Below the pieces are notes generated by a model, which ran no database searches, was not told where the DNA came from, and saw only the letters and a list, made by a program, of their open reading frames with translations. DNA of 64,000 bases from Gonapodya sp. JEL0774 (taxonomy: Eukaryota > Monoblepharomycota > Monoblepharidomycetes > Monoblepharidales > Gonapodyaceae), in contig JADIIX010000073.1 in assembly GCA_027604505.1 (NCBI GenBank), forward strand, positions 46,564 to 110,563, read 5' to 3'. The translations under genes were made by a program, and so were the position numbers. Shown one piece after another: positions 47,404 through 59,976 of this stretch. Numbering within the stretch: the first letter of the stretch is position 1; every line of letters starts with the position of its first letter.

Positions 47404-49690
47404 CTACTGACATCGGTTCCGAACGCACGATTTGGATGAACACTGGGCCCCGGCTGTACATGTGGATCCCGCCGGTAACAGTGTTCGAGTGGTCGTGACA
47501 GTCCGAGATTTTGTCGACGTAATTGTGCGTGTCACCGTTTTGGTACGAGTTGTGGTGGCGGTGCTGGTACGAGTTTTTGTGGCCGAAGTGGATCGAGTTG
47601 TTGTGGCAGCGCGGGTTGTTTTCGACGTGGTCGTGGATTGTTTGGCCGAGCGTGTATTTGAAGTGGATTTAGTCTGTGTTTTGGAGGTGGTAGAGATTGA
47701 TGGCGTGGTTTTAGTGCTGCTTGTCGTCCAGCTTGGTTGCTCCGAGTTGGTTGAAGAGGAAGCCACACTGGTTGTGGCGCTCTCGGTTGTTAAGGAATCA
47801 GATGTAAATTGAGTTGTGGACGTGGCAGTCTCGCTGGTAGTGACACTCTCAGTTGTCAAAGAAGTGGACGTCGATTGTGTAGTTGATGACGCCGTCTCGC
47901 TAGTGGTGGCGCTTTCGGTTGTCAGAGAAGTGGAGGTGTATTGTGTAGTTTCGGTGGTTGAAGTGGTTGATTTGGTGGTGCTTGACAGGAACAACTCAAA
48001 TTTTGCAGGAAAAGCAAGAGAAACCTTCAATAAATAAGTACCTTGTGGATTTTGTTGTAGTTGTGATCGCCGGACAGTAGGTGCGAGGTGCACTGAGCGC
48101 CAAGGCTTTTAGTTGAGCATCGATTCCGAGTGGTTGCGTTTTCTTGCAGATGGTAGATATCGTGCCGGAATACTCAAGGCTATCAGTATACAAGACAGAA
48201 GACAAAGGCTCAAGTTGTGAGCAAGAAGGGTAGAAGACAATACAAACGCAAGTCTGAACACACTCAAAAACAGCTTTTCCCGCACTGATGAACGGTGAAT
48301 AAATCCCACACTCGTTGTATACCACGCACTCCTCAGCGACACTGAAGTCAAACGACGTCACAAGTTGTGGAATCAAGTCACCGCAGTTCTTGAGTGCGAC
48401 AAGCTTCCCAAAATAGTGCGCGGTGTCCGCCAATCTGTTCAGGTATGAAGTCTAAGTAAGTAATTTGCCCGTGCCATTGAAGGAGCAAAGCGAAACTTAC
48501 AAACGGTTGTACGCCAGTTGATGGGTTGAGTTCAAAGGGAAGCCGGTTTTGGACTGTGTGAATGCATCCACCTACGTTGGACGAGGAGTTGGTACGGCCG
48601 ATGGAGCTAAACCACTACAAAACATCTCACGTTATCTGGATCGAATCCATCGCACCCCTTGGACACACCAAGACTCATTCGACTCATCATAATCGGCCCA
48701 AGAATTTGAGTCTGACGAACTTGAACGGCGTCGCATGACTCGCGGTACAGTCATCAACAAATGCCCAAACGTCACTCTTACTGTCTAGCCAATTCTCTCC
48801 GGGCCACTGCAGAACAAAAAAACTCTACATCAGCATAGCAGCTACCATATCGAAAACTGAACGTGCTTACACCAGATAGTTTCAGCCCAATCACACTCTG
48901 TGGGAACAGCGCAATATCGGGTCTCCAGTTCTGAAGACGAGGGTCATCAAATCAGACATTTAGCAGGATTCCATAAAGTTTCTACTATGTGACAAAAGAC
49001 GGACCTCGTACGATCCTGCGGAGAAGTACTGCCAAGGCCCATCAGAAGTTGACGCCAATAATGCCAACTGGTGAATGCAACTCACACAAACGACGGTCTT
49101 GCCTTGTGCCTTCAATAGGCTAATCTCCGCTTGTGTTGCATCGAAAAGGTCCACTTTGGAAAGAACCAGGTTAGTTCCTTGGGCTACGTTGTTGACAACA
49201 ATGTCCCGCTCACCCTCTGAGAGTATGCGTATGTTGTATTAGTTACCAAAAGAAAGCGTTTGTGAAACATTGTCAAAGTATGTACTATGTCCCCCTCACC
49301 GTAGACTTGCGCCGGATAGGAGGCTTCAGTGCGGGAGAAAAATGAGAGAATCCCTTTTGAATAGATGGTGAAGACAGAAACTTCAGTGATCCTCACTATC
49401 GACAGCAGCTCCATCGATCTGGATTTGGAACGTTGTTCCCTGCGGATTGACGTTCCCCGGGGGGTGAAGGCCGAGATGCGATCGCTGGATTCGAAGCGTC
49501 TCGGAACTCGACATGAGCAAGCTCCTACCGGGGTTATTTGAGCTCTAACCTGCGTTGGAACGTTTGAAGTAGCAAGTGGAGGGTGGGTACATGATCTGGT
49601 GGCTGTAAAAAAGAAAGTAGGACCCACTAGTCCTTGGAATGAAATCTGCAGCAAGAGCCCGAGCGCCAAGAAATGTGCCGGGAGGAGCAT
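47404..49690 (-). CDS. Secreted GH114 glycosidase with mucin-like tail
   Basis: Predicted TIM-barrel glycoside hydrolase of family 114 (endo-alpha-1,4-polygalactosaminidase type). ATG 49690 opens a signal peptide (MLLPAHFLALGLLLQISFQG). Exons then give NPQGTTFQIQIDG, VYVDLFDATQAEI, KTVVCYFSAGSYE, NWRPDIALFP, SGWPGENWLD, SKGCDGFDPDNVDAF and TGFPLNSTHQLAYNRF. These are followed by VALKNCGDLIPQL and EECVVYNECGIYSPFISAGKAVF. The Asp of GFDPDN and the Glu of EECVVYNEC occupy the places of the family's catalytic acids. After YCPAITTTTKST the last exon encodes about 190 Ser/Thr residues in loosely repeated TTSETASSTTQ-like units, then Arg/Lys-rich repeats, and ends with four cysteines (TCTAGAQCSSKSCVRNRC). 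The tail should be heavily O-glycosylated and may bind the wall. The TAG stop is at 47406-47404. Confidence 0.88.
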
Positions 49691-52098
49691 CTGTTGATGG
49701 ATTTTCACTAATGGACGTGTGTGTCGTCAAGGATGGTTCCGGGGCTCGGGCGAACAAGATAGAGATTCTCCGCCTTCATCCAGATGGTTTGGGAGTTAAT
49801 ATGTTGGCAATATATAAACCCGGGTCGCGGACGGTTCCACACGCTTCCTTGACGACGGTAACGGAGGAGGTAATTGCTCCAGTGATGAGGTGCTGGGACG
49901 CATACTATTGGGCAGCCTAGCGAATTCGTGCATTGATGATGGAGGTGATGGTTCAGCCAACTGTCGATATGAAACGGGTCATTTATCAACTCCGGCGAAA
50001 GATACAATAGAACCGGTAAAATTGGAGATCATAATAGAATCTATCTCACATCACTATATGAAACGCAGTATCAAACTCCAGCAACGGGAATAATCCACCA
50101 GAAAGGCAATGGTGTACGGTCAGCGCTGTTCCTGGATTATCCAGGAGACGAATTCAGAAATGTCACTTAGAATCCAAAGAGGCCCAAGGTAATATTCATC
50201 AATTTGTGTGTTTCATCCGGATGAACCCACCACACAAGCTTCTTCACTCCAATACACTACGAGAAAGCCACTCACCAATAGAAACACCAACTCTGTGTCA
50301 GTCGCACCCGAACAAACTCCAGACACAGCTTGCCAATAGGGCCGATATGAAGACAAGCAGAACCCAATTTTGCTTTTGGAATAGCAATGACAGTAACCAA
50401 AGCCATTGCCAAGGCAGAAAACATCAATCAGGTGCAAAATAAATGCGGTAATGCGCAAGGAAATAATGTTGGTATTACCAGGCTCAGTTGCTTCACATTC
50501 TTTGTATTCGATCAGCAACTGCAAATGAACCAAAAATTGATAAGAAGGTTCGTATGTCAAAGCACATTCTTCTCTACTGAATGTTCGGATTATCCTGTGA
50601 TGTCCGACTTGCGGATACAGGGGAGGGGACTTGGATCACATTGACGGCTGCGGACGAGATGGAATTGGGAGGCGAGCCTTTTGCCGTCGTTTCAATTTAT
50701 AAAACTGAAACGACGTGTCCAGGGTGCGCGACGTGGACGCTGCTCGCCATGGCACCCCGTCCTGCATTTCCTCGGTCCTGCGCTTCCACAGTCCTGGCAA
50801 TGCTCAAACAATAAACAAGACAAACAATGCCCCCTCCGAGTCCTGAGGCGGATGGCCAGGCAGAGCCTGCTGTAACAATTGGGTCGGGGAAACTCGCCGG
50901 TGCCAGACACGAAGTCGAAGCAGATACGCAACCTGACACCAACGTCCCTCCGACGGGATGCGCCCACTCCAGGGACCTACCGTGTGTTCTGCCTAGTCAC
51001 AAGTGGAGAGATAGAAATGAAGAGTGTGAAGTGAATGCACAGCAGAGATTCAAATCATCCCATCCCCGCTGGAGACCAGCTGGAGAGAGACCACCAGTCC
51101 ATAGTAATCACCTTCAAGCGCTCAGCCTCACTTTGTCGAAGGCAGAACGTGTGTTGGCGAACAAGATTGATTCGAGAGCCTTTCGGTTCATCCTCGTCCG
51201 CCTCTAGACGCCGATGGAAAGGAAGGGCGTAAGTGTCTACCAACAGCAAGTTACGTGGTTGCCTACCCCTTCTAGTCTCACTCCCAGACTGATTGTGTAA
51301 CGATGGCATCAGTTTCCAGAGCCTGATCACTGATCACTCCGTCCTGTGTGCGTGTTCATTTCAACCGCCTCGGTTCCTCCCAGTCCGGTTCGTGCCAGAG
51401 AGTACCAAGGTACCTTGTGCACGTTCTCCGGTAGTCCCTGGTCTTGCACCGTGCACGATCGCAGGTGAGGCTCGAAAGTGCCGGCCTAGGTTCCTCCTTG
51501 CGCGAAAATACATTAGAAAACAATATTTTGATAATCCAAACAAATTTTCTGGTATGACAAATTCATTTGCTGAGGCACCTGCATGCTTCGCGCATATTGG
51601 TTGTTTGTCAGGATTTGAGGTGGTGGTTCCATCCAACCGACTTGCACGCTGCTGACATTGTCAAAAAATTCTGCTTTCGTTTGCAGTAAAACTGTGCGGT
51701 TTGGTGTTGCGGAATGGTGTGAGGACCTGCATGGCACATGGACTTGCTACATACTTTGAGAAGACCGCCTGAAACAAAAACACTCTTCCACTGGGATTCC
51801 GCATTTCTCTGGATGGATGACCTCGATGGGCGAATCGCACATGTCGGTGACCTATTTGAGTCCTTCACAGCGTTAGCTTCACGGCCAGGAGGATCGGGTG
51901 ACGCAGAGAAAGGTGAATGGTTCAGTTAAAACCACGTATTGCAATCAAGACACATGGAATCGCCCAAAAAATTGAGACAAAATGATTTGCTGTAACTTAT
52001 TCGCAAGAAAATGAAAATAAGCCTTCGTGGTTGTAGACTGGAGTTCCCATAAGGGAATATTACGGATTGTCCCCACAACAACTCCTTAACCCTACTTA
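49691..52098. other. 2.4-kb region without a supported gene
   Basis: Open frames on both strands are short. Minus-strand frames near 50.2-50.9 kb contain hydrophobic stretches that might be exons of a small membrane protein, but frames and splice sites do not form a convincing model. The left end is the promoter side of the GH114 gene and the right end that of the THADA-like gene. Confidence 0.4.
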
Positions 52099-55000
52099 AT
52101 GCGTCTCTTTGGCCACATTAACGGCGAACACCTATTAGATAACGCTCTTTCTGGCGCAATCTCCTCTCTCCGCACTCTCTTGCCAATTCTCAAATCTATC
52201 AGTGCACCTCACCTCACCCTTCTCAACCGCCAAGTGTTGCCGGACGATGCAAGCGAGAGGGATCCCGTACACGCTGAACCCCTCACGCTCTCTAGATTCC
52301 CCACACTCTGCGCTACCTTGACCTCAACGCTCGCGCTCGTTTCTTTCTCTTCCGATCCCACAAACGCCCGCACTCTTGATCTCATTTCCAATGCGCTAGT
52401 ATACTCCTTGTCCATAGTTCACCCTCCGAGCAATTTGTGTGTCACAGTTTGCGCTCTTGTCTCATCGCCACGACTGTCGCATCCTTCGAAAGTATCTTTT
52501 GCACGAGCCTGTGTCTCCCAGCTGCCACCAGTGGTCGTTCATCAAAGATCATTTTTGGAACCTTTTGTGGCCCTCTTTTCTTTAGACGAGGGTTCCCAAC
52601 CGTCATCAGGCCGACACCCTCTGCATATAATCGCACTCCTTTCCTCCCTGGAAACGATCGCTCCCTCCTTCAAACTGTCTGAGCATCTTTCACCGAATGA
52701 AAGAGATGTTCTTCACCAGTTTATGGACGCCACATCGTCGAGCCCTGTGCCCGCTGTTCGTCGAAGATCTCGAAGCTCCGCGAAAGCAATCATGGGCTCC
52801 CTCATGGGAGATGACGGAGGAGCGCAACAGCTTGATGGACTCGTGGAAGAGGTCCTTGTAAAGGGGCACACTGACCGAGTCGATATGTTGACTTCTGTGT
52901 TGACGCATGCTGGTTGGAAGGCTGTGGGAACTTGGACAGAACGGATCTTGAAATGGTGCGTCGCCGAGTCCAGGTGAGCTATGAGGATTATCATATTAAA
53001 TGCCTTGCGTGAATCTATATCGTGGTTTGGTTTCTGATCACTTACAACCTACTTGGTACACGTAACCTAGAGATTCCCCTACACCACACACCTCCTCCCG
53101 TCTCCTGTCCGCACTCATGAATGCGATACCTACAAATTCCTCGCTTGAGTCTGGAGAACGTGCCCTTACATTAGAGGATTTCACTGAGCTTCTCCTCACG
53201 TCTGTGAATGAACTTGAGCCTCCATGCCCTGCTGCCAAACTGGACGCCTCGATTTTGCGTGTCTTGGTCACCAAATGGCCTCCAACTCAAGTAACCAAGG
53301 CGATAGCAGAGTGGCCTCGTTGGGGAGCACTGGAACACGGCAAGGAAGCGTACCGAGCAAGAGTCATTCTTCACTGCGCCCTTCGCACTCAACCCTCCTC
53401 GCTCATGACACTGACGTTATCGCCTGGCGATAAGACCTTCTATCTTTTTTTGCGATATTACCTGTCTGGCCACGATCTTGAGACAGCTATCCTGGCGTTG
53501 AAAACTCTGGCACATCTGGCAGAGATTCCCGACTCGGCAATCGTGCGAAACCTTTGGACCGATCTCTGGATGTCGCGGGGAAGCGATCCCTCATTTGTAA
53601 TGGCAGCAAAGCGGGCTTTGTCTGACGCCGCCCGTTCCGCTCGCACTCAGCCTGATCCTGACGTTCTGTTGTCTGTCGTCTCTTCTCTCCTCCGACCCAC
53701 GCCAGATCCTAGCAGAGCGTCGGCTGGTCTCAGTATCGCCACACTCTTCAATGTGCCCATCCCACGTCCTACGCTGGCAGCTGTGATTGTTTATGATCGC
53801 CTAGAAGTGAACAGGATTGCGGCGTGCGCAGACTTGATGAATTATGAGCCGCTTGAAGAAGTGACTGGATATAGAGTCTGGGCAGAACAAGTACTCCAAT
53901 CACCGAGGACTTTGGACAGGATGAGGGGAGGCATGGCTGTGAAGTTCGTGATGGTTTGCCATTACTTCAGCAAATTTGCCTTGACATGTTCCGCGTTCTT
54001 CAGGTACCTTGCTTGTCGCTCTCCGACCGCTGAAATTGAGCGCCTTTCCCAGAAATTCTCAATGGACTTTGAATCTGCGCTTACAGCATCGCGAGCACAT
54101 TCCCTAGATGCTACAGTTAATCCTGCACTCTTTACGGAGCACCTTCTTGCAAATCGCATATCCCTTCACGGGACTCTCTATGCCATTCAGAGGGTTCTTG
54201 AGCTCATTTCGGAGATCCCTATGCACAAGGAGCTCACTCCTGTTTTAGGCAAGCTCCTAAATGTCCTGGAGGTGTACTTTGACGTAGTTGCCACCGTTAT
54301 GGACGTGCTCGTCGAGGGAGATCCAGGGTCAGAAGATGAAGGTGGTGATACGATCAACGGTGATGTGAATAGGGATCAGGATGGAGACTTTTCTATGGAG
54401 GTTGAGGATAATACAACAATCCGGGATCACACGACCGCCGTCTACCGGGAAGTGGACGCCTCGAAACATATGGCGTCTCTTAATGAGCTTTGGCGAGGTG
54501 GGAAGGTAGGTTCGGATATTGCCGCCTGGATTGTTGAACACAGTGTGAGTGTTAAAAGGCTGGGTCCAACATTGGATGGGGACTGCATTCGATCTTCGAG
54601 TCAATAGAACACCACAAATTTATGTAGGATACGAGTGCCCCGTACTACTCTTCTGTTTCACGGGCACTCGCTTCTCTCCTGCTAAGGGCGCGTCATTGGG
54701 GCTTGGCAGCATCATGCGAGACGGCGCTATCACGGACCCTTGCCACAACGACAGAGAAGCTTAATGAAGACAAGGGAATTCGTCGGGAGTTAATCGAGGT
54801 AAATGCACAACTTTGTACCATCACAAGTGTCCTTCTAATATCCTGGTACAATTTGACAGAATGTGTCTTTCCTCATGTCAGACAGTGCACCGACTCGTCA
54901 TGACCACCGGTACGCAGGTGCTTCCCGTGTTCTTCGAGCTTGTATTGTCTCCTCCAAGGACATCCATGGATGGGCATTGGCAGTGTCCAGGACCGTTGCT

Positions 55001-57492
55001 AAGTGGGGCACTGCTCAGACCCTTCATGTACTTCGATGGCTGTATGCAGACAAGGAGGTAGGACAAGGGTTGGATGCTGATGAAGGGTTTGAAGTGGCGA
55101 TGAGATCGGCGAATCATCAAGAGTGAGTACCATGAACTGAGAGGATATCGTTGAAAGCTCATTCTGCAATCTGTACGTAGCCCTTCACTTAGATCTGCTT
55201 CGCGCACGCTTATGGTAGCCGTTATGGTCCGTGCAATCGGTGATTCTTCTTTGTCACGGGCGCACACATTCCCAGCACACACCTTCGCCGCCCGCTTCCC
55301 TCGAGCGTTCGCATGGTGCGAGAAGGAAATTTCAGACACCGTACTTTCACGCCGATGGACACGATCGGGCTTGGTCGTCGCGTTGGCTCTCGCGTCCCGA
55401 ATGTCACCACACAAAGACGTCGGACATGAGAATGACCGGCTAAAGAATGTCGCGAAAGACTGCGTCTATGTTGCGTGCAAGTGCGAAATAGCTGCTTTGA
55501 GGGAGATGGCCGGACGGGCGGTGGCTGGGCTAGTCACTCAAACTACCGGAGTTGAACTTGTGCATGAAGTCATCCAGGGTGAGCAGAGGACTCGTCCTCT
55601 ACCATTTGTACGGTCTGGTTGCTCCAACTACTTCCTATTGTCGCTCTGCACAATACATTTAGACCTCCCGCGAACGCAGAATCTGGCACACGGTATCGGC
55701 TTCCTTCTGCACACTGCATGGACAGAAAGCGATTCTCGTGGCCCGCTCGGAAACTTGAAATCGCTTACCGGTGAGACGAGAATCATTATTTCGGATTGTT
55801 GCAAAGAAAGAAAGCGCATCGTACATGTGTACTTCCCCAGATTCCGTTACCACAACTGCAAGCGATCTCCCCTTCGTCAAGCTGTTCTATCCCATTTCTC
55901 CTTCCGACTTTTATGCCATGCCTACCGACAGCGCTCAATTGCAAGCCACCTTTCCCGACCGTCTCCCCGGCTCCTCCCAGCTGTCGTCCCGTGGAGTTCG
56001 CGAACTAATAGTCTCGTCATCTTGTGATGCTCCCGGCAATTTGGACCGCGTGGAACGAGCCGCTGAGACTGCATTACAGACAGCAAACGAGTCGGCGCTC
56101 CTGACCATCGCTGAGGCCCTGGAAGAGTGTTCATCACGTTATGATAACATTGACGTACATACCCGTGTCGCGCGGTTGGTCTCCCAATACATGCCTTCTC
56201 TGTATCCCGTTCACGGTTTGCGCAAGGTGGCGGGCTACACCGCGCGAGAGATGTTAGGTGTGGTTGTGGCGACTGGTGAGGCACAAGTGGAGTACTTTGA
56301 TGGGTTTTGGGAATGGTTGGTCGAGACTGTCCGCAGGGAACCAGTTGAGAGCGAGCTGAAAGAGGTCGCTGTGGTGTGTACCGGGGTCGTCATTGGGGCG
56401 GTGAGAAAATCTATGGTTTGTTACTTGTCATCTATCACAATTTTGACTTTTGAAAGTTGAGATAGGCTGCAACCAGACCCTCGGATGCCACCATCCTTGC
56501 CTTCATCTCGGTCCTTACATCAGCTTTTCTCCCCGGCGCAATTCCCCTCTGCAGTGCCGTTGTGGATGCACTGTCTCACTTTCTCCGAGCCCCCTGGTCA
56601 TCTCGATCGACACTCCCTCCACACCTGGTTCCCAAACTGGTGGCTGTTTTAGTTACAATAATGACCGAGCCAGAGGATGAAGACACGAGAGAGGAGGCGG
56701 GTGACCTGGCCCGGCGGTGGCTGGACGAGGATGAGGTGTGTGCTTCAAGATTCAAGATCCCCTCCGATGTTAGTTTAAATGTCACGCACACACCGCCGTC
56801 AGCCCCTTCCCTCCCCTAATCTCATTCTTCGCGCCTTACTTCGTCTTCTCACTCCAACGTCCACCGTGACCTTGAGCTCAAGCTCCTTCCAACTACTCCT
56901 CACGTTCCTCGTTGGGCGGCATCCCCTCCCATCCTCCTCCATGGTACCGCTTCCCTACTCTCGATTCCGTCGGACGCCTCAGTACACCTCCCACGAGTCA
57001 GTTGGTGCTGTCGACCTTCTTGATTTATCCCTCGAGGCCTACCGGGCCATTATTAAGGTAGCAAGTCCCGAGGATCGCGATAATTATACGTTGCAGGCAG
57101 CTGTCTCGGAATGGTTGGCGGGATGCGGTGCTTGGATTTTGCCGGTGTGGGAAGAGTTATGGCTTGGCGTAAAAGGAGGAACGGTGCGTTTTGTGGTTGT
57201 GCCCGGCGATTGTTCCAACATTGTCCCTCTGAATGTGTTTCGATCTCGCCTGGTAATCTCTTTTCTCAAACCTTCGTCCCCAACTGGCGGTAAAAACACC
57301 TCAAATCAGCTGTCTTTCCCTTATCCGGGCTTCCTCTACCACCCCGCGATATTCTCCGTGGGCTTTCGGGTGCACCTACTTGGACGGATCCTGCGGACAT
57401 TGGGGATGGGCGAAGGGGAAGCAGTAAAAGCGGCAGTAGATGAAAATTTTTTTGCGGGGTATGTCGGGGAGTTGGGTTCAACAGTGCAGTGA
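52099..57492 (+). CDS. THADA/Trm732-like helical-repeat protein (DUF2428)
   Basis: Large armadillo-type protein. Yeast Trm732 partners Trm7 in 2'-O-methylation of tRNA anticodon-loop position 32. ATG 52099 starts an exon to about 52974 and the next runs about 53072-54543. Smaller exons follow through 54.6-55.6 kb and more up to the stop at 57492. The assignment rests on the 54.6-55.8 kb block. The frame RARHWGLAASCETALSRTL leads into TLHVLRWLYADKE, then SRFP-like ARFPRAFAWCEKEI, then AALREMAGRAVAGLV and NLAHGIGFLLHT. The last two correspond to the human THADA motifs SREMAGRALVPFV and IHGTLLQVFHLL. Elsewhere the protein is low-similarity helical repeats with one acidic insert (SEDEGGDTINGDVNRDQDGD). 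Length of roughly 1,450-1,500 residues fits. The 3' exon borders are uncertain. Confidence 0.78.
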
Positions 57493-57667
57493 TTTTAAAC
57501 ACCCAAGTGGTCAGTGTGGAATGCATACTGGACTATTGTGATAGACAGATACACCAGCCGACCAATACAAAACAAGAAAATCTACCAGAGATGCGCTTGT
57601 ACTGATAACACACACACACTCAAACACGACACCTGCCACCAATCTCAAGCTACCATGTCTCACAGGT

Positions 57668-59357
57668 TCACACCAATCCCACGACAGCAACTGTCGCCAC
57701 CGCCACCACCACACACCGCAACAATCCCATCCAACCACCCACGGTCCTCGATTCTGCTCCACTTGTGAAAACACCCTTTGCCTTGTATCCATAACTTTGC
57801 CAAATTGTATCCACTGGGTCACCAATGGTGAAGACCCTGGACGTGCCACGATACGGTTTGTTGGCGTCCGTGGCGGTGTCTTGGTCGTCAGCGCGCATTA
57901 CAAGAGTGTATCTACGTGAAGGTGAACGGGGCACCGGACGAAGCGGGTGAGTTAGGTACAGACGATAGCGTGACACCTCTGAGTGGGGCTCCAAACATAC
58001 CTCCCCGCCGTCAGGTTCGCTGGGACAATCCACGACGTCGCATTACGAAGGGTGCCTGTAGAATTGTCTACGAATGGCCCTACGCCCTTCATGACTGGTG
58101 CGACACCGCTCGTGGTGGTGAGGTTGATGGTTCCAGTTCGGTCAAAGAGCCAAATCGTGTACGTGTTTGGAAACACAGTGGTGCCAGCCGGAACGTCCCA
58201 AATGACCAAGTGGGTGTCATTAGACCCCCAGTATGTGCCGGTAGTGGGACTAACAAACGTGAAGTTTCCTGGCTCTGGCAAGTTTCCAACTCCCACAATG
58301 ACAAAGTTTCCCGACTGGCCCGTGGCGCTTTGGCCTGCACTATTTGTCGCGGACGCGTACAGGGAGTAGTAGCCCGTTGCGAACGCGGCTCGCGTTGCGG
58401 CGGCGATGGTGAAGTTGTAGGAGTTTCCGAGGAACGTTCGGTTGGTTTCGAGGACGAGGGCTGTTTGGGAGGTTTGTCCGAAGCGGAGTTCGAGGGAGAA
58501 TGTGGCAGGTGGGGGTTGGAGGTCGTTCGTGACGAGGACTTGGAACTGGTGTGGTTGAGGGACGACGGTGTGGTGAGCGGAGTGGAAAAGTCATACCCAG
58601 TTACAACATCAAAAAGAACCGAGCGTGCTTTCGGTTCATCTCTTCCACTCAATCGCGTCGATGTTGAGAGGTTATGTAATTTCCATTACTCTTTCCGGCT
58701 AACGACAAGGGTGAGACCGGAACGCGGAGCCGATTGTTCCGTTAGAGGCTCACTGAAGTTTCACGCCCTGTAGTTCCCGCACGCCAGCGTTACTCGGCAA
58801 TACACTTTGGTCCTCTCAAAGTTAGGTGCAGACACCTCGGAGTGGGGAGCCTGCACAGACGACTTTGATACATACCACGTCCGACACATTGAACACAGCT
58901 CCAGCCTTGGGCGCAGTAAAATAGAAGCCGAAAGTCTGAGCGCTGGTTGTTTGCCTCTTTTCGAGGGACGGAGGAAGGATTTTTGGTGAGATATTTGGCG
59001 ACAGAGGAGAGAGGGGTTCGAGAGGATTTAGGATATTGGGATGGGATTCGAAAGATTGGAATGATGCTCGTGCGGGAGTGACTGGAGGGTGGTCGGTAGG
59101 TTAGGAGAGGAGAAAGGGTGAGGAGGACGCAGAGGGGTGATAAGAGGACGGGTGGACAGCACGACAACAGCGTGAGTGGACCCACGGTGGAGAGACAGCA
59201 GCAGGGCGAGTGAGAGGCACCACAACACGAGACGACTCGGCAAATTATGGCTGGAGGGGTTTCTTCTCAAGGTGCGCGAGGTTGTCGTATTGTCGCCTCG
59301 AGACCGCCGTTTCCAAGCGTTTGCTGTTGTTTCCGTCGTTTCCATCATCTCCATCAT
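57668..59357 (-). CDS. Kre9/Knh1-like GPI-anchored cell-wall protein
   Basis: Secreted protein with Ig-like domains of the fungal Kre9/Knh1 N-terminal family, linked to beta-glucan assembly or wall structure. Exons give FYFTAPKAGAVFNVSDV near 58.9 kb, then FSLELRFGQTSQTALVLETN, FTIAAATRAAFATGYYSLYA and a second module starting FTFVSPTTGTYWGSNDTHLV. The closing block SWIVPANLTAGRYTLVMRA spans an intron (AG|A join at about 58.0-57.9 kb). The C-terminus is a hydrophobic tail (LLRCVVVAVATVAVVGLV) typical of a GPI signal, ending in TGA at 57670-57668. A signal peptide (LVLWCLSLALLLSLHRGSTHA) lies in frame near 59.2 kb, so the start is placed at the first ATG, 59357. The first exon and its junction are the least certain part. 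Several N-glycosylation sites are present. Confidence 0.72.
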
Positions 59358-59976
59358 TTTCCCACAAGTTACGGTCAAAAGATCGCTGGACCACGGGATG
59401 CAGCTTGGGGTTTTGAGAACTATAGGATAGAGATGGGACAGGCGACGAAGAACTCACGAAGCCAAGACGTCACAACGATTTCCCTCCGTTATACTCCTCT
59501 CACGCCGAGACAATTTAAGTGCAAGAGGGGAACGGCGGGACTTAGTGGACACTTCGAAAAGTCGAATCGGTGTTCTCGCTTTGTTGTTACAGTTATGTGC
59601 TGAAGGGCTGTGGGACCAGTTTCGAGTTTGGTGAGTCGCACTGCCTCAAACGTGGGTGCACTATGACCATCTCAAACACAAGAGCAAACAGCCACTCCCA
59701 ACCTTGTTGGTTGGGCAGACTAACTCTACTGCGGTTTTTTGGTTGCGACGGAACCTTTGCTGCGTTTCGGTTCGGCAATCCCGGAAGATGGATCTGCCGC
59801 ACCACCCACTCCCAGCCATCTTTGAAACTGTATTTACTCCATTTAGCGCTTCTTGTGAGCCCACGGGGGCATGCCTGTGACTTCTGGGGCTGTACCTTTC
59901 GGGCTATCTGTGCACCACTCATCCACTACTTCGAGATTCTCAAATATAATTCATTCGAATCATTCGATCCCCTTCA
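59358..59976. promoter_or_regulatory. Divergent promoter region between Kre9-like and rhomboid genes
   Basis: About 600 bp between divergent starts with no supported gene. Confidence 0.45.

Noticed and set aside
47432-48037. Plus-strand Val-rich ORFs
   Set aside because: They are the antisense shadow of the Ser/Thr-repeat tail of the GH114 gene.
50213-50967. Multi-pass membrane protein gene on the minus strand
   Set aside because: Hydrophobic stretches exist, but stop codons in all frames and the lack of a consistent splice path prevent a model.
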